From contig NC_021149.1 of NCBI RefSeq assembly GCF_000380335.1, positions 248,001 to 312,000 on the forward strand: a DNA stretch of 64,000 nt, given 5' to 3'. Position 1 is the stretch's first letter. Each line of letters starts with the position of its first letter. The notes beneath the pieces are model-generated. The model worked only from the letters and a program-made list of their open reading frames with translations, did not search any database and was not told where the DNA came from. The position numbers and the translations under genes are program-made. Positions 1-10,643 of this stretch are shown here, one piece after another. The stretch is from Azotobacter vinelandii CA. GTDB lineage: Bacteria; Pseudomonadota; Gammaproteobacteria; Pseudomonadales; Pseudomonadaceae.

Positions 1-3371
<3,371 letters not shown>

Positions 3372-3492
3372 TCAATTATTTGTGCGCATTTTCGAGGTTT
3401 TGGAAAAGCGCCGGGGCAAGCCTTTTCCGGGCTTTTTTTTCCTGTTCGGGACAACCGGGTGGACGGCCGGCGGGTTACGTAAAAGGTTTTTC

Positions 3493-3506
3493 GTTCGGCC
3501 AAGTAC
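3493..3506. promoter_or_regulatory. Candidate VnfA activator site 1 upstream of vnfD
   Basis: GTTC-N6-GTAC, one mismatch from the GTAC-N6-GTAC sequence described for VnfA. It lies about 190 bases upstream of the vnfD -24 element, and its spacing to the next site is 30 bases, the same as the pair upstream of vnfH. Confidence 0.6.
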
Positions 3507-3522
3507 GGAGAGCGGGGGGTCT

Positions 3523-3536
3523 GTACGTGGCTGTGC
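3523..3536. promoter_or_regulatory. Candidate VnfA activator site 2 upstream of vnfD
   Basis: GTAC-N6-GTGC, one mismatch from GTAC-N6-GTAC. It sits 30 bases (about three helical turns) from the other candidate site, so two VnfA oligomers could bind the same face of the DNA. Confidence 0.6.
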
Positions 3537-3690
3537 GTGGCCGTCGGGGCGGTGGCTTCCGGGCGTCCGTACGGGAAGTCCGGGGGACGGTTCCAGACCC
3601 GGAAACCATGGGGACGTGCGGCTGGGGATCGCCACTTCCGCGCCGGGACGTGGAGGTGGGCGTGGCTTTGGGAGCAGCGGCTCGGCGAGC

Positions 3691-3971
3691 TTATCCGCCG
3701 TCCCGGATCGGCGCGCCGCCGAAGCCGATCCGCAATGCCGGATGGCGCCGGCGCCAGTCCCATCGGTCATGCATCTGCAGCCTGCGGAACGAAGGTTCGT
3801 CGCCGGCGAACGGTTCGGCCAGGGTATCGAGGAACGGGCTCTTGCCGAAGCGGCATGGCCGGGAGAGGAAGTAGTGTGTCCCGTTCGATCGGTCGCCGGG
3901 CGAAGCCGGTCTTGTCGACGTAAGAAGTCTTCGCGGATCTTGGCGAAGGTCTGGATGCCGATGGTCAGCTT
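3691..3971 (-). pseudogene. Decayed N-terminal piece of an AAA-ATPase-like / PD-(D/E)XK nuclease family gene
   Basis: Reading the minus strand in three successive frames gives a recognisable chain: KLTIGIQTFAKIRED, then YVDKTGFA, then GTHYFLSRP-RFGKS-FLDTLAE (a degraded P-loop region), then MHDRWDW and ALRIGFGG, ending at a stop at 3691. This order is typical of the N-terminus of the large AAA-ATPase-like family that carries a C-terminal PD-(D/E)XK nuclease (Pfam AAA-ATPase_like with DUF1703). At least two frameshifts break it and the rest of the gene is absent. It lies in the roughly 1 kb gap between the vnfF terminator and the vnfD promoter, so it looks like a foreign insertion that split or lengthened the vnf spacer and then decayed. 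Confidence 0.7.
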
Positions 3972-4087
3972 GTGGAGCGGGCTGTAGCTTGGCGAGCTGT
4001 GCCGCGATCGTGGCCGGTCGAGGACGGCGAACGGCGCGGATACGGACGGCTGTTGTCCGCGGGCGCTAGCGGAGCGGGGAAAAGTAA

Positions 4088-4123
4088 AACGGCGATCGCC
4101 CCTGAGGAAAAGCGATCGCCGTT
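4088..4123 (-). terminator. Rho-independent terminator of vnfH-vnfF
   Basis: A perfect 12-base inverted repeat (arms 4088-4099 and 4112-4123, core GGCGATCGC). On the minus strand it runs straight into TTTTACTTTT. It lies about 70 bases after the vnfF stop and isolates this unit from vnfDGK, which has its own promoter. Confidence 0.85.
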
Positions 4124-4129
4124 CTGGGT

Positions 4130-4165
4130 CCGGCGGCAGGACGGCGCGGAATGTCCTGCCGCCGG
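4130..4165 (-). repeat. Perfect 13-base inverted repeat after vnfF
   Basis: Arms 4130-4142 and 4153-4165 (CCGGCGGCAGGAC and its complement) with a 10-base loop. On the vnfHF transcript this hairpin comes just before the terminator and may protect the 3' end or assist termination; it has no T-run of its own. Confidence 0.75.
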
Positions 4166-4191
4166 CAACGGGGTGCGGAGTCGTTCAGTGT

Positions 4192-4389
4192 TCAGTCATC
4201 GAGCGGCTGGATGCAGAAGTCGACGGGGCAGACGCCGAGACAGCGCGGCTCGCCCACGTCGGTGCATTCGTTGCAACTGTCGGCTTCGATCGCGTAGTGA
4301 TCGTCCCTGAAGACGATCGAACCGGTCGGGCAGACCGGCTCGCAGTCGCCGCAGACAGTGCATTCGTAGCCGTCGATGGCCATGGCCAT
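4192..4389 (-). CDS. vnfF: 2[4Fe-4S] ferredoxin of the vnf system
   Basis: Small soluble ferredoxin of 65 residues. Cluster I cysteines are in CTVCGDCEPVC (C10, C13, C16, C20). The second motif is stretched (C39, C42, C50, C54), the pattern of nitrogenase-associated FdxN-like ferredoxins. It probably supplies electrons to VnfH or for cofactor assembly. It lies 117 bases behind vnfH in the same unit, separated by a strong hairpin, and is closed by a terminator at 4088. The first ATG (4389) has AGGAG eight bases upstream; a second ATG two codons on is possible. The symbol follows the usual name for the ferredoxin downstream of vnfH; the exact electron partner is inference. Confidence 0.9.
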   Translation of the reverse strand: MAMAIDGYECTVCGDCEPVCPTGSIVFRDDHYAIEADSCNECTDVGEPRCLGVCPVDFCIQPLDD

Positions 4390-4421
4390 GGTGTCAGCTC
4401 CTGAGGTCGGGTTGTTCGAAG

Positions 4422-4485
4422 GGAGGGCGGCGTGCGCCGCCGGCCGCGAGAAGCCATTCCGAAAGCCCGCGGCGCACGCTCCTCC
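4422..4485 (-). repeat. Large inverted repeat between vnfH and vnfF
   Basis: Arms of about 20 bases, 4422-4444 and 4465-4485, each carry GTGCGCCGC and its complement with few mismatches, and a smaller palindrome lies inside the left arm. In the mRNA it would fold into a long GC hairpin after the vnfH stop, a typical 3' stabiliser that would let Fe protein be made in excess over the ferredoxin. Confidence 0.65.
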
Positions 4486-4506
4486 GCAAACGCTGTGCTG
4501 GGTGAA

Positions 4507-5540
<1,034 letters not shown>

Positions 5541-5587
5541 TATTGGACTCCATAAATCCAGGCCAGGATGCTGTGCGCTCCGTCGAC

Positions 5588-5601
5588 GTACCCGCAGGTA
5601 C
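5588..5601. promoter_or_regulatory. VnfA activator site (perfect GTAC-N6-GTAC) upstream of vnfH
   Basis: GTAC-CCGCAG-GTAC, an exact match to the GTAC-N6-GTAC site described for VnfA. It lies about 140 bases upstream of the vnfH -24 element and about 160 bases from a possible sigma-54 promoter of the divergent transporter gene. Confidence 0.8.
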
Positions 5602-5617
5602 AGCCGGGAAGCGATCC

Positions 5618-5631
5618 GTTCCGCATGGTAC
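5618..5631. promoter_or_regulatory. Second VnfA-type site upstream of vnfH
   Basis: GTTC-CGCATG-GTAC, one mismatch from the consensus. It starts exactly 30 bases from the perfect site, the same geometry as at vnfD. Confidence 0.65.
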
Positions 5632-5757
5632 TGGGGTGCTCGACGGCGCCGGACGGCCGATCGGCGAAGAGGCGAGGGGCTGGATGGTACGAGGAATAGC
5701 CGGGAGGAATCGTTCGCTGATCGAACAGAAAGGCGATTATCGGCTTGTTGACTGGAC

Positions 5758-5773
5758 TGGGGCGGTCGTAGCT
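5758..5773 (+). promoter_or_regulatory. Possible sigma-54 promoter of the MFS transporter gene
   Basis: TGGGGCGGTCGTAGCT keeps the essential GG-N10-GC geometry plus TGG, CG and T-GCT of the consensus. It is placed so that initiation would fall about 34 bases before the ATG at 5818. The CAC of the -24 half is missing, so this is a moderate match only. Confidence 0.4.
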
Positions 5774-5817
5774 TTCGGAGGCGCTCTACCTCCGACAACA
5801 ACGACAAGAGAGATCCC

Positions 5818-7194
5818 ATGAGCACTCCCCTTGCGCTTCCCGGCGAGGCCGCCGCATCCGGCCGCGCCCCGGTTCCGAAAACCCTCGACGTACAGGCCTT
5901 CATCGATTCCCGGCCGCTCGGCCTCTACCAGTGGCGCATCGTTCTGCTGTGTTTCCTGATCGTCTTCCTCGACGGTCTGGATACCGCCGCCATGGGCTTC
6001 ATCGCCCCGGCGCTGGTCCAGGACTGGGGCATCGACCGCGCCAGCCTCGGCCCGGTGATGAGCGCCGCGCTGATCGGCATGGTGTTCGGCGCGCTCTGCT
6101 CCGGTCCGCTGGCCGACCGCTTCGGTCGCAAGGGCGTGCTGGTCGGTTCGGCGCTGCTGTTCGGCCTGTTCAGCCTGGCGTCGGCCTACAGCGATAACGT
6201 CGGCGAACTGGTGGTGCTGCGCTTTCTCACCGGTCTGGGACTCGGCGCGGCCATGCCCAACGCCACCACGCTGCTGTCGGAATACACCCCGGTGCGCCAC
6301 AAGTCGCTGCTGGTGACCAGCATGTTCTGCGGCTTCAACCTGGGCATGGCGGCCGGCGGCTTCGTCTCCGCCTGGATGATCCCGGCCTATGGCTGGCACA
6401 GCCTGCTGCTGGTCGGTGGCGTGCTGCCGCTGCTCCTGGCGCTGGTGCTGCTGTTCTGGCTGCCCGAGTCGGCCCGCTACCTGGTGGCGCGCGGTCACGA
6501 CGTCGGGCGTGTCCGCCGGGTGCTGCGGCCGATCGGCGAGGAAGCGGCGCAGGCCAGGGGCTTCAGCATCCCCGAACAGCGCACGGAGAAGGCCGGCGGC
6601 GTCTTCGCGGTGATCTTCGGCGGCACCTTCCGTGTCGGCACCCTGCTGCTCTGGCTCACCTATTTCATGGGCCTGGTGATCGTCTATCTGCTGACCAGCT
6701 GGCTGCCCACGCTGCTGCGCGACAGCGGCGCGAGCATGGAGCGGGCCGCCTTCGTCGGCGCGCTGTTCCAGTTCGGCGGCGTGCTCAGCGCGGTGGCGGT
6801 GGGCTGGGCCATGGACCGCATGAACCCGCACAAGGTGATCGGTCTGTTCTACCTGATGGCCGGCCTCTTCACCTTCGCGGTCGGCCAGAGCCTGGGCCAG
6901 ACCGCCCTGCTGGCGACTCTGGTGCTGCTGGCCGGGATGAGCGTCAACGGCGCGCAGTCGGCCATGCCGTCCCTGGCGGCGCGCTTCTACCCGACCCACG
7001 GCCGCGCCACCGGCGTGTCCTGGATGCTCGGCATCGGCCGTTTCGGCGCCATCCTCGGCGCCTGGATCGGCGCGACCCTGCTCGGTCTCGGCTGGACCTT
7101 CGAGGATGTGCTCGGCGCCCTGCTGCTGCCGGCCGGCATCGCCACCGCGGCGATCCTGATCAAGGGCCTGGTCAGCCACGCCGACGCCACCTGA
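5818..7194 (+). CDS. MFS transporter, aromatic acid:H+ symporter type
   Basis: Inner-membrane transporter of 458 residues with about twelve hydrophobic segments. The loop signature GPLADRFGRKG lies near residues 96-106. The early GLDTAAMGFIAPALVQDWGI stretch is typical of the AAHS family (PcaK/BenK/MhpT type), which brings in aromatic carboxylates with protons. It is divergent from vnfH and shares its 438-base upstream region, including both VnfA sites and a possible sigma-54 promoter. If co-regulated, a role in taking up an aromatic acid linked to catechol metallophores (which bind V and Mo in Azotobacter) would make sense, but the substrate cannot be read from the sequence. A CA-rich ACAACAACGACAAGA just before the start could be a Crc/Hfq target. 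Confidence 0.85.
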   Translation: MSTPLALPGEAAASGRAPVPKTLDVQAFIDSRPLGLYQWRIVLLCFLIVFLDGLDTAAMGFIAPALVQDWGIDRASLGPVMSAALIGMVFGALCSGPLADRFGRKGVLVGSALLFGLFSLASAYSDNVGELVVLRFLTGLGLGAAMPNATTLLSEYTPVRHKSLLVTSMFCGFNLGMAAGGFVSAWMIPAYGWHSLLLVGGVLPLLLALVLLFWLPESARYLVARGHDVGRVRRVLRPIGEEAAQARGFSIPEQRTEKAGGVFAVIFGGTFRVGTLLLWLTYFMGLVIVYLLTSWLPTLLRDSGASMERAAFVGALFQFGGVLSAVAVGWAMDRMNPHKVIGLFYLMAGLFTFAVGQSLGQTALLATLVLLAGMSVNGAQSAMPSLAARFYPTHGRATGVSWMLGIGRFGAILGAWIGATLLGLGWTFEDVLGALLLPAGIATAAILIKGLVSHADAT

Positions 7195-7214
7195 GTCTCG
7201 CCCGTAATGCCGAG

Positions 7215-7246
7215 GGCCCGCCGGATGGCATCCGGCGGGCCTTTTT
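7215..7246 (+). terminator. Rho-independent terminator of the MFS gene
   Basis: Perfect 12-base stem (7215-7226 with 7230-7241, GGCCCGCCGGAT) with a three-base loop, followed by TTTTT. It lies 21 bases after the MFS stop, so the downstream operon needs its own promoter. Confidence 0.92.
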
Positions 7247-7734
7247 CGTCGCTTCGCCGTGATTTCCAGGTGGGTAAGCCCAGGGCCGCGCGCGGCCCGG
7301 CATGCCTGCGCCCATGCCGGATGGGCATGACTTGCCATGGGAAATAACGTGCAATAAATATTTTTTACGGTTTTATGACAGGCGTCACTTGTTCGTGCCG
7401 TTGCGAATGGCCATCCGCGGGCTTCGGCGGTCGTAGATGGGGCGTGCGACCGATCGAACGGCGTCGATTCCGTATTTCATCGGAACTACGCGGGGCATGT
7501 TTTCAATATATGTTTCGTTCTATAAAAAAGTAATTGACATGCCAGTACTCGCTATTAACGCAAGTTTTTCACAGGGATCGAAGAAGTATTTATGTGTATT
7601 TATTTGTATAGCGCTTTGGCGGCAGAAGCGAAGACCCCGATGGGCATTGCCTTGTCTTAGATTATTTGGTTGAGTTCGTTACGATAAAATCCATAAGGAC
7701 AGGAAGTAGTCCGATCGCTGCAGGGATAGGCTCA
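7247..7734 (+). other. Non-coding AT-rich leader of the sulfur-carrier operon
   Basis: About 490 bases with no convincing gene, much lower in GC than the flanks from about 7340 on. It must hold the promoter of the next operon. One weak sigma-54-like sequence is seen (TGGGAAATAACGTGCA, 7338-7353, correct GG-N10-GC spacing, poor -24 half). A TTGACA lies at 7534-7539 without a good -10. There is no GTAC-N6-GTAC pair. Confidence 0.5.
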
Positions 7735-8868
7735 ATGGATCTTTCAAAGCGGGAAATCAATAGATACAGCCGGCATCTGCTATTGCCCGAGGTGGGCCTG
7801 GAAGGGCAGTCGAGGCTGAAGCGGGCGAAGGTCCTGTGCGTCGGCACGGGCGGGCTGGGTTCCCCGCTGGCGCTGTATCTGGCCGCCGCCGGTGTCGGGC
7901 GTCTGGGGCTCGTCGACAGCGATGTCGTCGATTACAGCAATCTGCAGCGTCAGGTCATCCACCATACCGCCGATATCGGCAAACCGAAAATAACTTCGGC
8001 CGCCGAGAAACTTCGCGACCTCAATCCGGATATCGAGATCGTCAAGCACGAAACCATGCTCACGGCGGAGAATGCCTTCGACATTTGTTCCCGCTACGAC
8101 ATCGTCGCCGACGGTACCGATAACTTCTCCACGCGCTATCTGATCAACGATGTATGCGTGTTGCTGGGAAAACCCAATGTCCATGCCAGCATTTTCAGGT
8201 TCGAGGGGCAGGCTTCGGTTTTTTACGCGAAGGAGGGGCCCTGCTATCGATGCCTGTATCCCGAACCGCCGCCGCCCGGCGAAATACCCGGTTGCGCCGA
8301 AGGCGGGGTGTTGGGCGTGCTGCCGGGACTCCTGGGGGTCGTTCAGGCGACCGAGGTCATCAAGCGGATCCTGGGAATCGGCGATCCCCTCGTCGGGCGA
8401 CTGCTGATGTTCGATGCCCTGGGCATGCGGACCAGCGAACTGCGGATCGAGAAGGACCCCGACTGCCCCCTGTGCGGCACTTCGCCCAGCATCACCGGGC
8501 TACAGGATTACCAGGCCTTCTGCGGCGCGCTCGCGCCGGGCGGCGGGGCCCGCGCGGAGATCGCCGCCGGCGAGGCGGCCGTCTGGCTCGGACGCCCCGG
8601 GGATGTGCTCCTGCTGGATGTGCGGGAGCCGCACGAATGGGACATCTGCCGGATCGCGGGGGCTGTGCATGTGCCCCTGGGCGAGTTGGCCGCGCGTTGC
8701 GGGGAGTTGGACCCCGCGAAGGACATCATCGTCTACTGCCTGATGGGCGCGCGCGGCCGCAAGGCCCTGGAGATCCTCGAAGGGCAGGGCTTCCACAGGG
8801 TCTGGAACCTGCGGGGCGGCCTGCGGGCCTGGGTTGCGGAAGTCGACGGGACGCTGCCCCTTTATTGA
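7735..8868 (+). CDS. MoeZ/MoeBR-like sulfurtransferase: E1-type adenylyltransferase fused to rhodanese
   Basis: Protein of 377 residues. Residues 1-250 are a MoeB/ThiF E1-like domain: ATP-binding GTGGLGSPLALYLAAAGVG, the SNLQRQ motif, zinc CxxC pairs (CYRC near 170, CPLC near 245) and the loop GCAEGGVLG with the usual cysteine. Residues 280-377 are a rhodanese domain with the persulfide cysteine in VYCLMGARG. Proteins of this build (MoeZ of mycobacteria, MOCS3/Uba4) activate the C-terminal glycine of a ubiquitin-like carrier and turn it into a thiocarboxylate. The carrier is encoded two genes on. The ATG at 7735 begins the conserved SRHLLLPEVG segment; a TTG further up is less likely. It heads a four-gene plus-strand operon inside the vnf locus. 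Confidence 0.88.
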   Translation: MDLSKREINRYSRHLLLPEVGLEGQSRLKRAKVLCVGTGGLGSPLALYLAAAGVGRLGLVDSDVVDYSNLQRQVIHHTADIGKPKITSAAEKLRDLNPDIEIVKHETMLTAENAFDICSRYDIVADGTDNFSTRYLINDVCVLLGKPNVHASIFRFEGQASVFYAKEGPCYRCLYPEPPPPGEIPGCAEGGVLGVLPGLLGVVQATEVIKRILGIGDPLVGRLLMFDALGMRTSELRIEKDPDCPLCGTSPSITGLQDYQAFCGALAPGGGARAEIAAGEAAVWLGRPGDVLLLDVREPHEWDICRIAGAVHVPLGELAARCGELDPAKDIIVYCLMGARGRKALEILEGQGFHRVWNLRGGLRAWVAEVDGTLPLY

Positions 8869-8947
8869 CGACTTGTCGCGCGTTTCCCTTCGCCATCGCC
8901 GATGGGGAAGGCTTCATTGCTGGTTTTCGATAGACCGAAGGAATCTC

Positions 8948-9712
8948 ATGCAGACTAAGGCGCTTAGCGAGTTCGATAGGGAACGTTACTCCAGGCAGTT
9001 GCGGATCGAAGGCTTTGGCGAGGAAGGCCAGTTGCGCCTCAAGGGCGCCACCGTTCTGGTTTCCCGGGTGGGCGGCGTGGGCGGTACCGCGGCGATGAAC
9101 CTGGTGCGTGCCGGGGTGGGACGCCTGATCCTGGCGCACGGCGGCAAGGTGGTGCCGGAATACCTCAACCGCTGGCAACTGATCACGCCCGACGACCTGG
9201 GCCGGCCCTGCGCGCAGGTCTGGGCGGAAAAGCTCGGGCAGATCGATGCGGACGTCGAGATCGTCACGGTGGACGAATACATCAACGGGGAAAACGTCGC
9301 CGATCTCGTTTCCCGGGCCGACCTGGTGGTGGATGGCGCGCCGCTGTTCGAGGAGCGCTACCTGATGAACGACGAAGCCATGCGGCAGGGAAAGCCCCTG
9401 TGCATGGGCGCGATGTTCGGCATGGAAGGCTATGCGAGCACCTTCATTCCCGGCGAAAGCGCCTGCCTGCGCTGCGTGTTCCCGGAAAAGCCCGAGTACT
9501 GGACGGACATGAAGGTGTTCCCGGCGATCGGCCCCGGTCCGGCGATCGTCGGAACGACCATCGCCATGGAGGCGATCAAGGTGCTGACCGGCTTCGGCCA
9601 GCCGCTCAAGAACATACTCTGGTTCTTCGATCTTGAATCGAACACGACACGCTATCTCGAGATCGAGCGCGTGAAGGATTGCCCTGCCTGCGGGGCGAGC
9701 AGAAGCCACTGA
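8948..9712 (+). CDS. Second E1-like (HesA/MoeB/ThiF family) protein, atypical active site
   Basis: Protein of 254 residues with the ThiF fold: SRVGGVGGTAAMNLVRAGVG nucleotide site, YLNRWQL in place of the NLNRQ motif, and zinc cysteines CLRC (near 174) and CPAC (near 245). It departs from active E1 enzymes: the acidic residue after the second strand is replaced (AHGGKVVPEY), and the region that holds the usual cysteine in its neighbour reads FPAIGPGPAIVG, without one. It may be a regulatory or scaffolding partner of the MoeZ-like protein, or activate a different substrate by adenylation only. Start is the ATG at 8948 behind GAAGGAA, 79 bases after the previous gene; the carrier gene follows in 16 bases. 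Confidence 0.8.
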   Translation: MQTKALSEFDRERYSRQLRIEGFGEEGQLRLKGATVLVSRVGGVGGTAAMNLVRAGVGRLILAHGGKVVPEYLNRWQLITPDDLGRPCAQVWAEKLGQIDADVEIVTVDEYINGENVADLVSRADLVVDGAPLFEERYLMNDEAMRQGKPLCMGAMFGMEGYASTFIPGESACLRCVFPEKPEYWTDMKVFPAIGPGPAIVGTTIAMEAIKVLTGFGQPLKNILWFFDLESNTTRYLEIERVKDCPACGASRSH

Positions 9713-9728
9713 TTCCAGGAGAAAGACA

Positions 9729-10001
9729 ATGCCGACCCTTTTCGTGCCCGCGCCCTTCAGAAAGTCCGTCGAGGACCTGTCCAGACTGGAAGTCGGGGCA
9801 GGCTCCGTCAGCGCGCTGCTGCGGGAGGTCGATACGCGCTACCCGGGATTCAATGCCCAACTGCATGGCCCGGATGGCAGCGTGAAGAAATACATCAGGA
9901 TTTTCGTCAACGGGAAGGACATCAAGGCGCTCGACGGCATGGAAACGGCGCTCGATACCCGCGACGAAGTCTTCATCGTCTCGGCGATGGCCGGCGGCTG
10001 A
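9729..10001 (+). CDS. CysO/MoaD/ThiS-family ubiquitin-like sulfur carrier protein
   Basis: 90-residue beta-grasp protein ending exactly in MAGG, the double-glycine tail that E1 enzymes adenylate and thiocarboxylate. The segments YIRIFVNGKDIKALDGMETALDTRDEVFIV and PGFNAQL resemble mycobacterial CysO and its MoaD-like relatives more than ThiS. Because the tail is already exposed, no JAMM protease is needed to activate it, and none is nearby. RBS AGGAGA precedes the ATG at 9729. The sulfur acceptor is not evident: no cysM, thiG or moaE lies next to it (a normal thiS-thiG pair sits at 31154). It could serve a metallophore, a thiolated cofactor or FeV-co sulfur supply; all of these are inference from position. 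Confidence 0.85.
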   Translation: MPTLFVPAPFRKSVEDLSRLEVGAGSVSALLREVDTRYPGFNAQLHGPDGSVKKYIRIFVNGKDIKALDGMETALDTRDEVFIVSAMAGG

Positions 10002-10089
10002 GGCCGGCCCGGGGGCGTATCGGCCCGGTCATGGCATCGGGCGTCCAGCGAAGCGTCGAACCTGCACTCGATGCATACAGGAGGTTGTT

Positions 10090-10617
10090 TTGAGTTCCAT
10101 GGAAAGATCGTCGAAGTTCTTGCCGGTACTGGGTATGGCAGTGTGTCTCGCGGGCAATGCGTTCGCCTCGCAGGCCTCGTCCGAGCGCCAGGCGGAAGTC
10201 GCCCGGCGCGGTGCCCAGGTGATGCCCTTCGCCTTGGCGCAGACCACTCACATCTTCGAAAGAACGTCCGACGGCGGCATCCAGAAGGTCGTCCTGAAGG
10301 ACGGGGCGGACCCCGCCCAACTGACGCTGATCCGCCGGCATCTGCAGGAGGTCGGCGAACAGTTCGCGAGGCGGGACTTCTCCGCGCCGGAAACCATCCA
10401 CGGCCGCGACATGCCGGGCCTGGAGGCGCTCAGGAATGCCGCGCCGGGCGAGATGTCGGTGAGATACGCCGATATCCGGGACGGTGCGCAACTGCGCTTC
10501 GCCGCTGGCAGGCCGGAACTGATCCATGCGATCCATGCCTGGATCGGTGCCCAGCTCGGCGACCACGGGAGGGATGCCGTGGAAGGCCATTCCGCGCATC
10601 ACCATTCGATGCGCTGA
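10090..10617 (+). CDS. Exported small protein with His-rich C-terminus, function unknown
   Basis: 175 residues. The N-terminus (KFLPVLGMAVCLAGNAFA, cut probably after residue 26) is a Sec signal peptide, so the product should be periplasmic. The mature part has QTTHIFERTSDGGIQKVVLKD and a HGRDMPGL motif, and ends in GHSAHHHSMR. I recognise this as a small family often mislabelled aspartate carbamoyltransferase, commonly near metal-handling genes; no ATCase motif is present. The start is TTG at 10090 with a perfect AGGAGG five bases away; an ATG three codons on is possible. It is the last gene of the sulfur-carrier operon and faces vnfX tail to tail, 26 bases apart. Histidine content hints at metal binding; that is inference. 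Confidence 0.75.
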   Translation: MSSMERSSKFLPVLGMAVCLAGNAFASQASSERQAEVARRGAQVMPFALAQTTHIFERTSDGGIQKVVLKDGADPAQLTLIRRHLQEVGEQFARRDFSAPETIHGRDMPGLEALRNAAPGEMSVRYADIRDGAQLRFAAGRPELIHAIHAWIGAQLGDHGRDAVEGHSAHHHSMR

Positions 10618-10643
10618 GCCTTCGGCGCCCCGCACGGAAGTGG

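Noticed and set aside
3569-3572. Third VnfA half-site upstream of vnfD (single GTAC); similar lone GTACs at 5687 and 14199
   Set aside because: No partner GTAC, or one-mismatch partner, six bases away on either side.
7338-7353. Sigma-54 promoter for the sulfur-carrier operon (TGGGAAATAACGTGCA)
   Set aside because: GG-N10-GC spacing is right, but the -24 half is poor, it lies nearly 400 bases from the first gene, and no VnfA site pair is near; kept only as a remark.
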